From Anaerolineales bacterium (GTDB lineage Bacteria > Chloroflexota > Anaerolineae > Anaerolineales > E44-bin32), in NCBI GenBank assembly GCA_023144145.1, contig JAGLGG010000292.1, positions 1-5,023 of the forward strand: a stretch of DNA of 5,023 nucleotides, read 5' to 3'. Below the pieces are notes generated by a model. It ran no database searches, was not told the DNA's origin, and saw only the letters and a program-made list of their open reading frames with translations. The translations under genes and the position numbers were made by a program. Shown here in pieces: positions 1 through 5,023 of the stretch; the first letter of the stretch is position 1; each line of letters starts with the position of its first letter.

Positions 1-615
1 TTTGATGTCAAAGTCAAACTGATAGGAATCATCAGCCGTACGTACGGAGTAGAGAATGCCGACATCGAGCTAAGTGCGCTTCTTGACCATCACGAGAAAT
101 TAATTGGATTAGACTTGGCAGGAGATGAGGAAAAGTTCCCTGCAGATTTGTTCGTTAATCACTTTCAAAAGGCGAAAGAAGTTGGATGGCATATCACGGT
201 CCATGCCGGAGAGGCCTCAGGAGCAGAGAGCGTCTGGACAGCTATCCGCGAATTGGGAGCGATGAGAATCGGACATGGATTGAGAGCAATTGAAGATGTG
301 GAGTTGCTTGAATTTCTGGCGGAAAATCAGATTGGGATTGAATCGAATATCACAAGCAATGTACAAACAAGCAGTGTTCCGAATTTTGAAAGCCATCCTA
401 TCCGTCAGTTCCTTGAGAAAGGGATTCTCGCTTCGATCAACACAGATGGCACCACAATCAGCAATATTGACCTCAAACATGAGTATGAGGTTGCTGCTCC
501 AGCAGCTGGGCTGACGCCAAAGCAAATCCAGCAAGCCCAGCATAATGCACTAGCGACTGCATTCCTGCCATCTGAGGAAAAGGAATCCCTGTTGGCTAAG
601 AAGCAGACTTTTTAA
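1..615 (+). CDS. add: Adenosine deaminase, C-terminal part (5' end outside window)
   Basis: Adenosine deaminase hydrolyses adenosine and deoxyadenosine to inosine and deoxyinosine in the cytoplasm (purine salvage). The frame is open from base 1 to the TAA at 613-615, giving 204 residues. From memory, E. coli Add is about 333 residues, so roughly 130 N-terminal residues, including the HxH zinc motif, lie upstream. Visible family motifs are KLIGIISRTYG near the start, LDLAGDE (bases 109-129), the VHAGE block with zinc-ligand His at 202-204 and catalytic Glu at 211-213, RIGHG with the active-site His at 274-276, TSNVQTS, and SINTD with the zinc-ligand Asp at 445-447. The closing EYEVAAPAAGLT...QIQQAQHNA block is very close to E. 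coli Add. One oddity: the residue after the zinc Asp is Gly (448-450), whereas E. coli and mammalian enzymes have a second Asp that contacts the purine. The in-frame TTG at 115 is internal Leu, not a start. The gene is complete at its 3' end, with no terminator before the next gene. Confidence 0.95.
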   Translation, partial: FDVKVKLIGIISRTYGVENADIELSALLDHHEKLIGLDLAGDEEKFPADLFVNHFQKAKEVGWHITVHAGEASGAESVWTAIRELGAMRIGHGLRAIEDVELLEFLAENQIGIESNITSNVQTSSVPNFESHPIRQFLEKGILASINTDGTTISNIDLKHEYEVAAPAAGLTPKQIQQAQHNALATAFLPSEEKESLLAKKQTF

Positions 616-637
616 ATCGGTTGTCCATCTAGATTTT

Positions 638-2557
638 TTGGATAAGTTGAAATCGGTGCATACAGCCCTGCCGCTAATTACCTTTCTTGTATGTCTTTTC
701 ACATTTCATAATCTGCAGCGCAAGGAGGATATTCGCAGATTATTCTTGTGGTGTGCCGTGAGTTGGGGCGTATACGCCGTATTTTCCGTTGAGCTTTTAA
801 GTTTGGTCAATGGAGTAACATCTATTAATCTGACAGCCATCTGGCTTGTCCCCCTGCTGCTCCTTGTTTTTTTTCTGTATCGCCTTATGCGAAAAGGCCA
901 TAGATTTTCCATGCCTCGCTTTGAAAAACCTCAAAGTTGGGCGGAAATCGGCCTTTGGTTTGGAATTGGTGTAGTTCTTTTTCTTACCGCTCTAGTCGCC
1001 TGGAAATCTCCTCCACAGACATGGGATTCGCTCAACTACCATATGAGTCGCGTGGCACATTGGGCACAACAAAGTGCGCTACGCCACTATCCTACTGGAA
1101 TCGAAGTCCAAAACAATATGGCTCCGGGCGCTGAAATTTTGGTTTTGCAAACCTATGTGTTAAGCGCCTCGGATGATTGGGTCAATTTCATCCAATGGTT
1201 TGCGATGTTAGCAAGCACGATTGGTGTTACGTGGCTTGCGGCTCAATTAGGGGTTGGTCGATTAGGACAGGTATTAGCTGCAGTTTTTACAGTATCTATT
1301 CCGATTGGAATTGCTGAAGCCACGAGCACGATGACGGATTACGTGGTCGCTTTTTGGCTTGTCTGTGTTGCCGCAGAAGGCCTATGTGTAATTCGAGATG
1401 AAGTGTCTAATATTGGACTATTGATGTTGGCATCTTCATCAGGATTGGCAATACTCACCAAACCAACGGCCTATGCTTTTTTGTTACCCTTTGCGATCTT
1501 AGTTGGATGGCATCTGATTCGTAACCTGCCCTATGGCCCAGTTGTGCGGTATGCAGTCATGGGATTTATAATCGCTCTTCTCCTGAACCTTGGCCATTTC
1601 TCCCGAAATACAGAGATTTATGGGAATCCCATAGGTCCGGACGATCGATTTGATCAGCACGCCAATCAACTTCTCAGCCTACGCGGAATGGTCTCAAACT
1701 TCGTGCGCAACACGGCCATGCATCTACAAACACCCTCACCACACGTTAACAAGGCGATTGCATTGGGCGTTCAATGGCTGCATGAGGGGCTGGATTTGGA
1801 TGTCAACGATGTCAGGACGACAGCCGCGGGAAGGTTCAAAGTAACCGTTCCAAGGATGAATGAGAATTCTGCAGGGAATCCACTGCATGCCTTTCTAATT
1901 CTGGTGGTATTTGGAGTAATCCTGTGGCGTAGGAAGTCGCTGAATTCGCGTTTAATTGAATTTGCTGGCACACTTTTCGCCTCAGCGTTAGTCTTTAGCT
2001 TCCTATTTAAATGGCTCATATTTGGCACCAGACTTCAACTCCCATTTTTTGTGCTCTCTGCCCCGTTGGTTGGGGGGATAATTGGATGTGATAGTAAAAA
2101 AAGGTTTGCCCCTGTTATTGGTTTCATCCTTCTGGTTGCCAGCCTACCCTGGTTGTTGAGTATAGATTCACGACCGATCATCCCAAGCGAAGGTCGAACG
2201 CTGGTAGACAGTATTTTTGAAGAGTCGCGGATGAATCTCTTATTTGCAAATGGGAATTACCTCTTAGAACCCGCGCGCGATATGATAATCAGAATTTCAG
2301 AGGCGGAATGCCTGGAAATCGGACTAATGCTCGCTGGGAACAGCTTGGAATATCCATTCTGGACGCTGTTGGGAGCTCCGCAGGACGATTTGCATCTTGA
2401 GTGGATCGTCAAGGGGACATACTCTTCTGTTCTCGCGCGCGAAGATTTTGCACCATGTGCAATCATTTGCGAAAATTGTTCCTTTGCTGATCAGACATTT
2501 CGCGGTCTAACATTGGCACATAAGCGCGCCCCATACAGTTTATATTTGAGGGAGTAA
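638..2557 (+). CDS. Multi-pass membrane glycosyltransferase, GT39/ArnT-like (GT-C fold)
   Basis: This predicted integral membrane protein has 639 residues and roughly 12 or more hydrophobic segments (for example about 9-26, 33-55, 65-84, 104-122, 183-204, 209-227, 233-252, 276-292, 304-320, 415-429, 440-461, 491-508). Signs of the GT39/PMT/ArnT group are a first outer loop with WDSLNYH (Asp130, His135), in the place of the family's catalytic acidic motif; TMTDY (Asp234) at a helix start; GLAILTKPTA (269-278); an RNTEIYGNPIGP loop (323-334); and a late FGTRLQLPFF helix. Such enzymes move a sugar from a polyprenyl-phosphate donor to lipid, glycan or protein on the outer face of the membrane; donor and acceptor cannot be told here. 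Residues about 511-639 form a soluble tail with Cys607, Cys611 and Cys614. The start is uncertain: no ATG lies between the in-frame stop at 551-553 and the first helix, and no clear ribosome binding site is seen. TTG638, TTG647 and GTG656 are all possible. It lies 22 bases after add, so translation may be coupled. Confidence 0.85.
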   Translation: MDKLKSVHTALPLITFLVCLFTFHNLQRKEDIRRLFLWCAVSWGVYAVFSVELLSLVNGVTSINLTAIWLVPLLLLVFFLYRLMRKGHRFSMPRFEKPQSWAEIGLWFGIGVVLFLTALVAWKSPPQTWDSLNYHMSRVAHWAQQSALRHYPTGIEVQNNMAPGAEILVLQTYVLSASDDWVNFIQWFAMLASTIGVTWLAAQLGVGRLGQVLAAVFTVSIPIGIAEATSTMTDYVVAFWLVCVAAEGLCVIRDEVSNIGLLMLASSSGLAILTKPTAYAFLLPFAILVGWHLIRNLPYGPVVRYAVMGFIIALLLNLGHFSRNTEIYGNPIGPDDRFDQHANQLLSLRGMVSNFVRNTAMHLQTPSPHVNKAIALGVQWLHEGLDLDVNDVRTTAAGRFKVTVPRMNENSAGNPLHAFLILVVFGVILWRRKSLNSRLIEFAGTLFASALVFSFLFKWLIFGTRLQLPFFVLSAPLVGGIIGCDSKKRFAPVIGFILLVASLPWLLSIDSRPIIPSEGRTLVDSIFEESRMNLLFANGNYLLEPARDMIIRISEAECLEIGLMLAGNSLEYPFWTLLGAPQDDLHLEWIVKGTYSSVLAREDFAPCAIICENCSFADQTFRGLTLAHKRAPYSLYLRE

Positions 2558-2610
2558 GGATGGTAATAGAGAATGAGTGGGCATAACTCTTGCCTTGATA
2601 TTGAGGGCTG

Positions 2611-2626
2611 AGGGGGGGTCGATGTG
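2611..2626 (+). promoter_or_regulatory. Ribosome binding site and GTG start of the deaminase gene
   Basis: A purine run AGGGGGGG (2611-2618) ends five bases before the GTG at 2624. It fixes the start: the overlapping ATG at 2622 is followed at once by TGA and cannot be used. The long G run is G-richer than the usual AGGAGG, so its strength is uncertain. Confidence 0.6.
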
Positions 2627-3274
2627 ATTTGGGAAAAATTGTCGCGTCCTTGGCAAATTTGTGTTGAACAAGCATGGGAAGCCTATTGTGCTGGCTCGAC
2701 CCCGATTGGGGCTGTTGTAACCGATTCTGATGGAAATGTCCTTTCGGTTGGAAGAAATCGAATTTACGAAAATTCAAGCTCGATAATCGAACACCTTTTT
2801 GGAATGCCTCTCGCTCATGCTGAAATGAATGCCTTTTTATCTTTGGACTATTCCGGAGAATTTAACCCTCAATCTGCTATCCTGTACACGACATCTGAAC
2901 CTTGCCCTTTGTGTATTGGCGGGTTTTTTATGGCGGGATTTGGTGAGCTGCGCTACGCCTCGCGTGATCCATGGTACGGCAGTGTGCAAAACCTCCAGGG
3001 CAATCCCTTCCACCGATTGAAAGAAGCGAGGGTGGTTGGCCCCCAGGATCCTAATTTTGAGCATCTCATCATATCCTGGTTGCTTGAATACAAGCTAAGC
3101 ATTACAGCTGCAAACCTAAAACATGTGCTCGAAACCTGGAAGTCTGCTTTTCCTGTGGCCTATGAGGATGGGATGCGTGTGTTTCAACAGGGCATGTTGC
3201 AATCCTTAAGACAGGAGAACGTATCAGCGCAAGAATTTATGGATCAATTTGAAGGCATTCTCACCTCGATGTGA
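2624..3274 (+). CDS. Cytidine-deaminase-fold nucleoside/nucleobase deaminase
   Basis: This is a 216-residue zinc-dependent deaminase of the CDA/TadA/guanine deaminase superfamily. The zinc site is complete: His65 and catalytic Glu67 in HAEMNAF, then Cys94 and Cys97 in SEPCPLC. An N-terminal strand pair, GSTPIGAVVTDSDGNVLSVG (about 24-43), carries the usual substrate-loop sequence. After the PCxxC helix comes LRYASRDPWYGS (about 109-120), then PFHRL. Residues from about 130 to 216 form a largely helical C-terminal extension beyond the minimal deaminase core of about 150 residues. The HAEMNA form recalls dCMP deaminases and PCPLC recalls guanine deaminase or TadA, so the substrate cannot be assigned from motifs. 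A tRNA-editing role is less likely because the extension and the RDPW loop differ from TadA as I know it. The gene follows the glycosyltransferase by 66 bases, starts at GTG with a G-rich ribosome binding site, and ends at TGA with no convincing terminator. Confidence 0.85.
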   Translation: MIWEKLSRPWQICVEQAWEAYCAGSTPIGAVVTDSDGNVLSVGRNRIYENSSSIIEHLFGMPLAHAEMNAFLSLDYSGEFNPQSAILYTTSEPCPLCIGGFFMAGFGELRYASRDPWYGSVQNLQGNPFHRLKEARVVGPQDPNFEHLIISWLLEYKLSITAANLKHVLETWKSAFPVAYEDGMRVFQQGMLQSLRQENVSAQEFMDQFEGILTSM

Positions 3275-3350
3275 ATAAGTGATAGTGCTTTGTTTTTCAA
3301 CCTCCTTCGCTGGCGCGTAATTACTATATATCGTAAATTGAAAGTCTAAT
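3275..3350 (+). other. AT-rich intergenic segment, possible -10 box
   Basis: No coding frame is supported here. A T-rich stretch (3288-3297) follows the deaminase stop, but the only upstream stem is a 4-bp TCAC/GTGA, too weak to call a terminator. TACTAT at 3322-3327 inside an AT-rich run could be a -10 box for the gene at 3428, but no matching -35 is visible at 16-18 bases, so a promoter is only a guess. Confidence 0.25.
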
Positions 3351-3389
3351 GAGCTACAGGTGCGTTTGCAAAGAGCACCTACTTAGCTC
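3351..3389 (+). promoter_or_regulatory. Two-part hairpin or operator in the leader of the small membrane protein gene
   Basis: GAGCT (3351-3355) and AGGTGC (3358-3363) are exactly complementary to AGCTC (3385-3389) and GCACCT (3375-3380), with a 2/4-base internal loop between the stems. The 11-base terminal loop contains the palindrome TTTGCAAA (3365-3372). The element ends 27 bases before the ribosome binding site of the 3428 gene. It may act as an RNA hairpin in the 5' leader, or as a dyad bound by a regulator in DNA. No T run follows, so it is not an ordinary terminator. Confidence 0.5.
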
Positions 3390-3416
3390 CATCCACGATG
3401 ATACTTAGGCCCAGGT

Positions 3417-3421
3417 GGAGG
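3417..3421 (+). promoter_or_regulatory. Ribosome binding site deciding the start at 3428
   Basis: GGAGG lies six bases before ATG 3428 and favours it over the in-frame ATG at 3398, which has no purine-rich sequence ahead of it and would place the GGAGG inside the gene. Confidence 0.8.
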
Positions 3422-3427
3422 TTTACT

Positions 3428-3784
3428 ATGTCAAAAAAAAACCCTGAAGTTGAACGATTGATTCGCATTCGCGATAAGCAATTGCAAGCTAGAGATCCTC
3501 AGAAGAAAATCAGTAAGACACAGCATAATATTTCAAAGCGATACCGCAGATCGCACAAGCCTGTGACTGCAAAAGGTGTTTTCTCTGACATTCCCAAAAA
3601 GTGGATGGGGTTTGTGATCGGGTTGTTCCTGGGATTCTTTGTTCTAATACTACTGCCATCTTTCGTTGATTCATCCTCGACGGATTTGATTGGATTTGGG
3701 GTGATGGCAGTTTTGGGATTATTGGGGCTATTCATTGGCCAAGCTGCAGATGCAAAATCTGAACTGGAAGACTTGATACGATAG
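3428..3784 (+). CDS. Small membrane protein with two helices, function unknown
   Basis: The product has 118 residues and I do not recognise the family. Residues 1-58 are very basic and polar (KK, RIRDKQ, KRYRRSHK) and look cytoplasmic. Two hydrophobic segments follow, at about 59-80 (GFVIGLFLGFFVLILLPSF) and 85-106 (DLIGFGVMAVLGLLGLFIG), joined by a short DSSST turn; the tail DAKSELEDLIR is short and acidic. By the positive-inside pattern this predicts a hairpin in the membrane with both ends inside. Glycine spacing in both helices (GxxxG-like) would allow close packing or oligomer formation. No enzyme motif, signal peptide or lipobox is seen. The start at ATG 3428 is chosen from the GGAGG six bases upstream. 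The gene has its own 153-base leader with a hairpin, so it is probably transcribed apart from the deaminase. It appears to be a real gene given its ribosome binding site and coherent membrane topology. Confidence 0.7.
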   Translation: MSKKNPEVERLIRIRDKQLQARDPQKKISKTQHNISKRYRRSHKPVTAKGVFSDIPKKWMGFVIGLFLGFFVLILLPSFVDSSSTDLIGFGVMAVLGLLGLFIGQAADAKSELEDLIR

Positions 3785-3790
3785 TTCAAC

Positions 3791-3810
3791 GGTTTCTGGT
3801 TAAACCTTTT
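3791..3810 (+). terminator. Weak terminator-like hairpin after the small membrane protein gene
   Basis: GGTTT (3791-3795) can pair with AAACC (3802-3806), followed directly by TTTT. The stem is only five pairs and AT-rich and the T run is short, so this is a weak candidate six bases after the stop codon. Confidence 0.25.
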
Positions 3811-3836
3811 AGATATCCTTAACGACCAAGCCCTCC

Positions 3837-3866
3837 TTGACACTTGAGATATCCACTGGTTACGAT
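3837..3866 (+). promoter_or_regulatory. Candidate sigma70-type promoter for the GIN lipoprotein gene
   Basis: A perfect -35 hexamer TTGACA (3837-3842) is followed after 18 bases by TACGAT (3861-3866), a 4 of 6 match to TATAAT keeping the TA and final AT. Transcription would begin around 3872-3874 and leave a leader of about 210 bases before ATG 4082. An 8-base direct repeat, AGATATCC (3811-3818 and 3847-3854), brackets the -35 and could be chance or a regulator site. Confidence 0.45.
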
Positions 3867-3937
3867 CAACATCAAACTAAGAAGTTGAACGCAAAGCTAA
3901 AACTTTCATCCGATTATTGCGTAAAGATAGATGAGTG

Positions 3938-4047
3938 CACTGAAAAAACCCTCAAAGCGAGCGGAGGAGTATATGTGGAGGATGCGGGCGTAGCGCGCCC
4001 CCACCACATGGTCCGGCCCTCTTCTTGCGATTGACCTTTTTTCAGTG
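3938..4047 (+). repeat. Nested inverted repeat, possible structured leader RNA
   Basis: The outer arms CACTGAAAAAA (3938-3948) and TTTTTTCAGTG (4037-4047) are perfect 11-base complements. Further arms nest inside in the right order: GCGAG 3957-3961 with CTTGC 4024-4028 (one G-U), GGAGG 3963-3967 with CCTCT 4018-4022 (one G-U), ATGTGG 3973-3978 with CCACAT 4004-4009, and GGGCG 3986-3990 with CGCCC 3996-4000 closed by a five-base loop. This forms one long interrupted stem. It lies between the candidate promoter and the ribosome binding site of the lipoprotein gene. It could be a cis-acting leader RNA, a small RNA, or a remnant of a small inverted-repeat element; no flanking target duplication is visible. 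No open frame with a ribosome binding site crosses it. Confidence 0.45.
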
Positions 4048-4070
4048 GCGTCATAGATAAAAATGCTATC

Positions 4071-4076
4071 AGGAGG
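4071..4076 (+). promoter_or_regulatory. Strong ribosome binding site of the GIN lipoprotein gene
   Basis: A full AGGAGG lies five bases before ATG 4082. CCTCCT at 3832-3837 is its exact complement, but that copy overlaps the -35 box, so it would be in the message only if transcription came from further upstream. Confidence 0.85.
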
Positions 4077-4081
4077 TTAAG

Positions 4082-4828
4082 ATGAAGAGGCTAGGATTTC
4101 TTGGATTTGGCCTGCTGCTTATGACAGTGATGAGCATGGCTTGTAGTTTGCCGGTGCTGGTGGTCGGAGGGAGGGAAATCGTTCGTGGTTCAGGTGAGAT
4201 TGTTGAAACCTCGCGTGATGTAAGTGGCTTCTCAAGATTTGTTTTTGCGGGTCAGGGAAATGTTTTTATCGAGCAGGGTTTTGAAGAAGGGTTGCGCATC
4301 GAAGCTGAGGATAATTTAATTGAGTACTTAGATATTGATGTTAGGGGAGATACTCTGACGATTGGTGTAAAAGAGAGAGTGACTCTACGACCAAGCGAGC
4401 CAATTAATTTCTACCTAGAAGTGAAGGAGTTGGATCGCATAACACTTTCAGGTAGTGGAACCGTTCAAGCACATGAGTTCGAAGTCGAGGACCTTGAGCT
4501 CAGGTTGAGTGGATCTGGGGATATAGATGTGGGCTTTCTCGACGCAGTCTCACTGGACGTGACCCTCTCCGGTTCTGGCAATATCGATCTCACTGGTTTT
4601 CTTGAAAACCAAGACGTAACCATCAGCGGATCTGGTGATTACAACAGTGAAGATCTCGAAAGTTCGAACACGGAGGTGCTCATCAGTGGTAGTGGATCCG
4701 TAAAAGTTCGTGTTGAGGATCAATTGGCTATATTGATAAGCGGTAGTGGAAATGTCACCTATTATGGAAGCCCAACGATTGATCAAACGATAACCGGGTC
4801 AGGGAGTATAAGGAAGCTTGGCGAGTAG
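4082..4828 (+). CDS. GIN-domain (DUF2807) beta-solenoid lipoprotein
   Basis: This 248-residue exported protein starts with a typical signal sequence: MKR, a hydrophobic core at about 4-17, then SMAC with Cys21 as likely lipidated residue. Ser at -3 is atypical for a lipobox, so lipidation is probable, not certain. The mature part matches the head GIN domain (DUF2807, sometimes labelled putative autotransporter adhesin): the opening block FSRFVFAGQGNVFIEQG (about 50-66), then RIEAEDNLIEYLDIDVRGDTL, then a solenoid in which short beta strands alternate with glycine-serine turns. SGSG occurs at about 123, 143, 163, 182, 202 and 220, with TGSGSI closing at about 239, giving a step of 18-20 residues. 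The family's function is not established; an outward-facing envelope or surface-binding role is inferred. There is no autotransporter barrel, so the adhesin label should not be taken literally. The start is fixed by AGGAGG five bases upstream. The gene sits alone behind its own candidate promoter and structured leader. Confidence 0.88.
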   Translation: MKRLGFLGFGLLLMTVMSMACSLPVLVVGGREIVRGSGEIVETSRDVSGFSRFVFAGQGNVFIEQGFEEGLRIEAEDNLIEYLDIDVRGDTLTIGVKERVTLRPSEPINFYLEVKELDRITLSGSGTVQAHEFEVEDLELRLSGSGDIDVGFLDAVSLDVTLSGSGNIDLTGFLENQDVTISGSGDYNSEDLESSNTEVLISGSGSVKVRVEDQLAILISGSGNVTYYGSPTIDQTITGSGSIRKLGE

Positions 4829-4840
4829 GTATTTATGTTC

Positions 4841-4889
4841 AACCTCCCGGAGGTTGGCTGGCCGAAGGTCGGCTTAAGCCTCCGGGAGG
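4841..4889 (+). repeat. Compound palindromic hairpin downstream of the lipoprotein gene
   Basis: CCTCCCGGAGG (4843-4853) and CCTCCGGGAGG (4879-4889) are perfect 11-base complements enclosing a second hairpin, GCCGA (4861-4865), AGG loop, TCGGC (4869-4873). Each outer arm is also nearly self-complementary: AACCTCC-C-GGAGGTT (4841-4855) and CCTCC-G-GGAGG. GGCTTAAGCC (4871-4880) is a further perfect palindrome. Located 12 bases after the stop codon, it probably ends or stabilises the message, but no T run follows, so a repetitive extragenic palindrome is as likely as an intrinsic terminator. Confidence 0.65.
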
Positions 4890-4895
4890 ATACTA

Positions 4896-4959
4896 AGCAA
4901 TTGCTCGGCCCGCACACTTATCACACATCCTTCATTTAGGCGCAATGAAATTACGCGCC
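4896..4959 (+). repeat. Cluster of short palindromes in non-coding tail
   Basis: AGCAATTGCT (4896-4905) is a perfect 10-base palindrome. TTCATT (4931-4936) pairs with AATGAA (4944-4949) around a 7-base loop. Overlapping and exclusive with it, GGCGCAAT (4939-4946) can pair with ATT (4950-4952) and GCGCC (4955-4959) with a 2-base bulge. No coding frame with a ribosome binding site is seen on either strand here. The function is unknown. Confidence 0.45.
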
Positions 4960-4995
4960 CACAATTCAACCCGTTCGGTGTATGGGCAACCGGCT

Positions 4996-5023
4996 CGGGA
5001 AATTCCCGCCGGGAAATTCCCGC
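4996..5023. repeat. Two tandem copies of a 14-base palindromic unit at the window edge
   Basis: CGGGAAATTCCCGC occurs twice without a gap (4996-5009 and 5010-5023), and the second copy ends exactly at the last base. Each unit holds the 13-base near-palindrome CGGGAA-A-TTCCCG. More copies may follow outside the window; an assembly stop at a repeat is a plausible reason for the boundary. Confidence 0.7.

Noticed and set aside
217..543. Antisense open frame within adenosine deaminase
   Set aside because: It is a shadow of a well-identified gene with no family motif or ribosome binding site. The same holds for other antisense and out-of-frame ORFs within the five genes.
2513..2546. TTGGCA ... 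TATATT as a promoter for the deaminase gene
   Set aside because: The spacing is about 22 bases, outside the workable range, and it lies within the preceding coding region.
2560..2586. Eight-codon mini-ORF (MVIENEWA) after GGAG, between the glycosyltransferase and deaminase genes
   Set aside because: A short frame with a GGAG nearby is expected by chance; there are no codon runs or paired stems suggesting an attenuator.
3296..3305. TTCAACCTCC shared between the region after the deaminase (3296-3305) and the tail hairpin (4838-4847)
   Set aside because: A 10-base match is expected several times by chance in 5 kb, and the first copy lacks the GGAGG partner.
3398..3427. Ten-residue N-terminal extension of the small membrane protein from ATG 3398
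   Set aside because: No ribosome binding site precedes it, while GGAGG stands six bases before ATG 3428.
3837..4034. Open frame of 65 codons inside the lipoprotein leader
   Set aside because: It starts at TTG inside the -35 box, has no ribosome binding site, shows no recognisable motif and runs through the inverted-repeat arms.
3785..4081. Possible tRNA in the intergenic region
   Set aside because: No acceptor stem with CCA spacing, no T-loop GTTCRA in a proper stem and no anticodon arm; GTTCAAC at 3784-3790 stands alone.
4829..5023. Integron attC site or CRISPR repeat
   Set aside because: No GTTRRRY/RYYYAAC core pair at the ends, and the 14-base tandem units have no spacers between them.

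Overview
The window looks like bacterial chromosomal DNA. All five recognisable genes lie on the + strand, they use ATG, GTG and probably TTG starts, and three of them have Shine-Dalgarno-like sequences at sensible spacing. The mix of a multi-pass GT-C type glycosyltransferase, a GIN-domain (DUF2807) lipoprotein and a GC-rich tail of CCTCCCGGAGG-type palindromes would fit an environmental Chloroflexota (Anaerolineae-like) genome. That placement is an inference from overall character, not from a marker gene. The window opens inside a gene and ends inside a short tandem repeat, so it may be a contig that stopped at a repeat.

Layout: (1) 1-615 is the C-terminal two thirds of an adenosine deaminase (add) very like the E. 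coli Add type. (2) 638-2557 follows after 22 bases with no visible terminator and encodes a 639-residue integral membrane protein with the signature of GT39/ArnT-like (GT-C) sugar transferases. (3) 2624-3274 follows after 66 bases and encodes a cytidine-deaminase-fold nucleoside/nucleobase deaminase with intact HAE and PCxxC motifs. These three may be co-transcribed. (4) 3275-3427 is a leader region with a clear two-part hairpin, ahead of a 118-residue two-helix membrane protein of unknown function (3428-3784). (5) 3785-4081 is non-coding and holds a good sigma70-like promoter followed by a nested inverted-repeat structure of about 110 bases and a strong ribosome binding site. This looks like a structured 5' leader. 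(6) 4082-4828 encodes a probable lipoprotein with a GIN/DUF2807 beta-solenoid carrying a ladder of SGSG turns. (7) 4829-5023 is non-coding and packed with palindromes, ending in two exact tandem copies of a 14-base palindromic unit at the window edge.

How the genes may work together: the two deaminases suggest nucleoside or base salvage, but the glycosyltransferase between them and the two envelope genes downstream have no evident metabolic link, so the locus reads as ordinary mixed housekeeping and envelope content. No defence system, CRISPR array, transposase, RNA gene or phage gene was found. The least explained parts are the leader structures at 3351-3389 and 3938-4047 and the palindromic tail after 4829.
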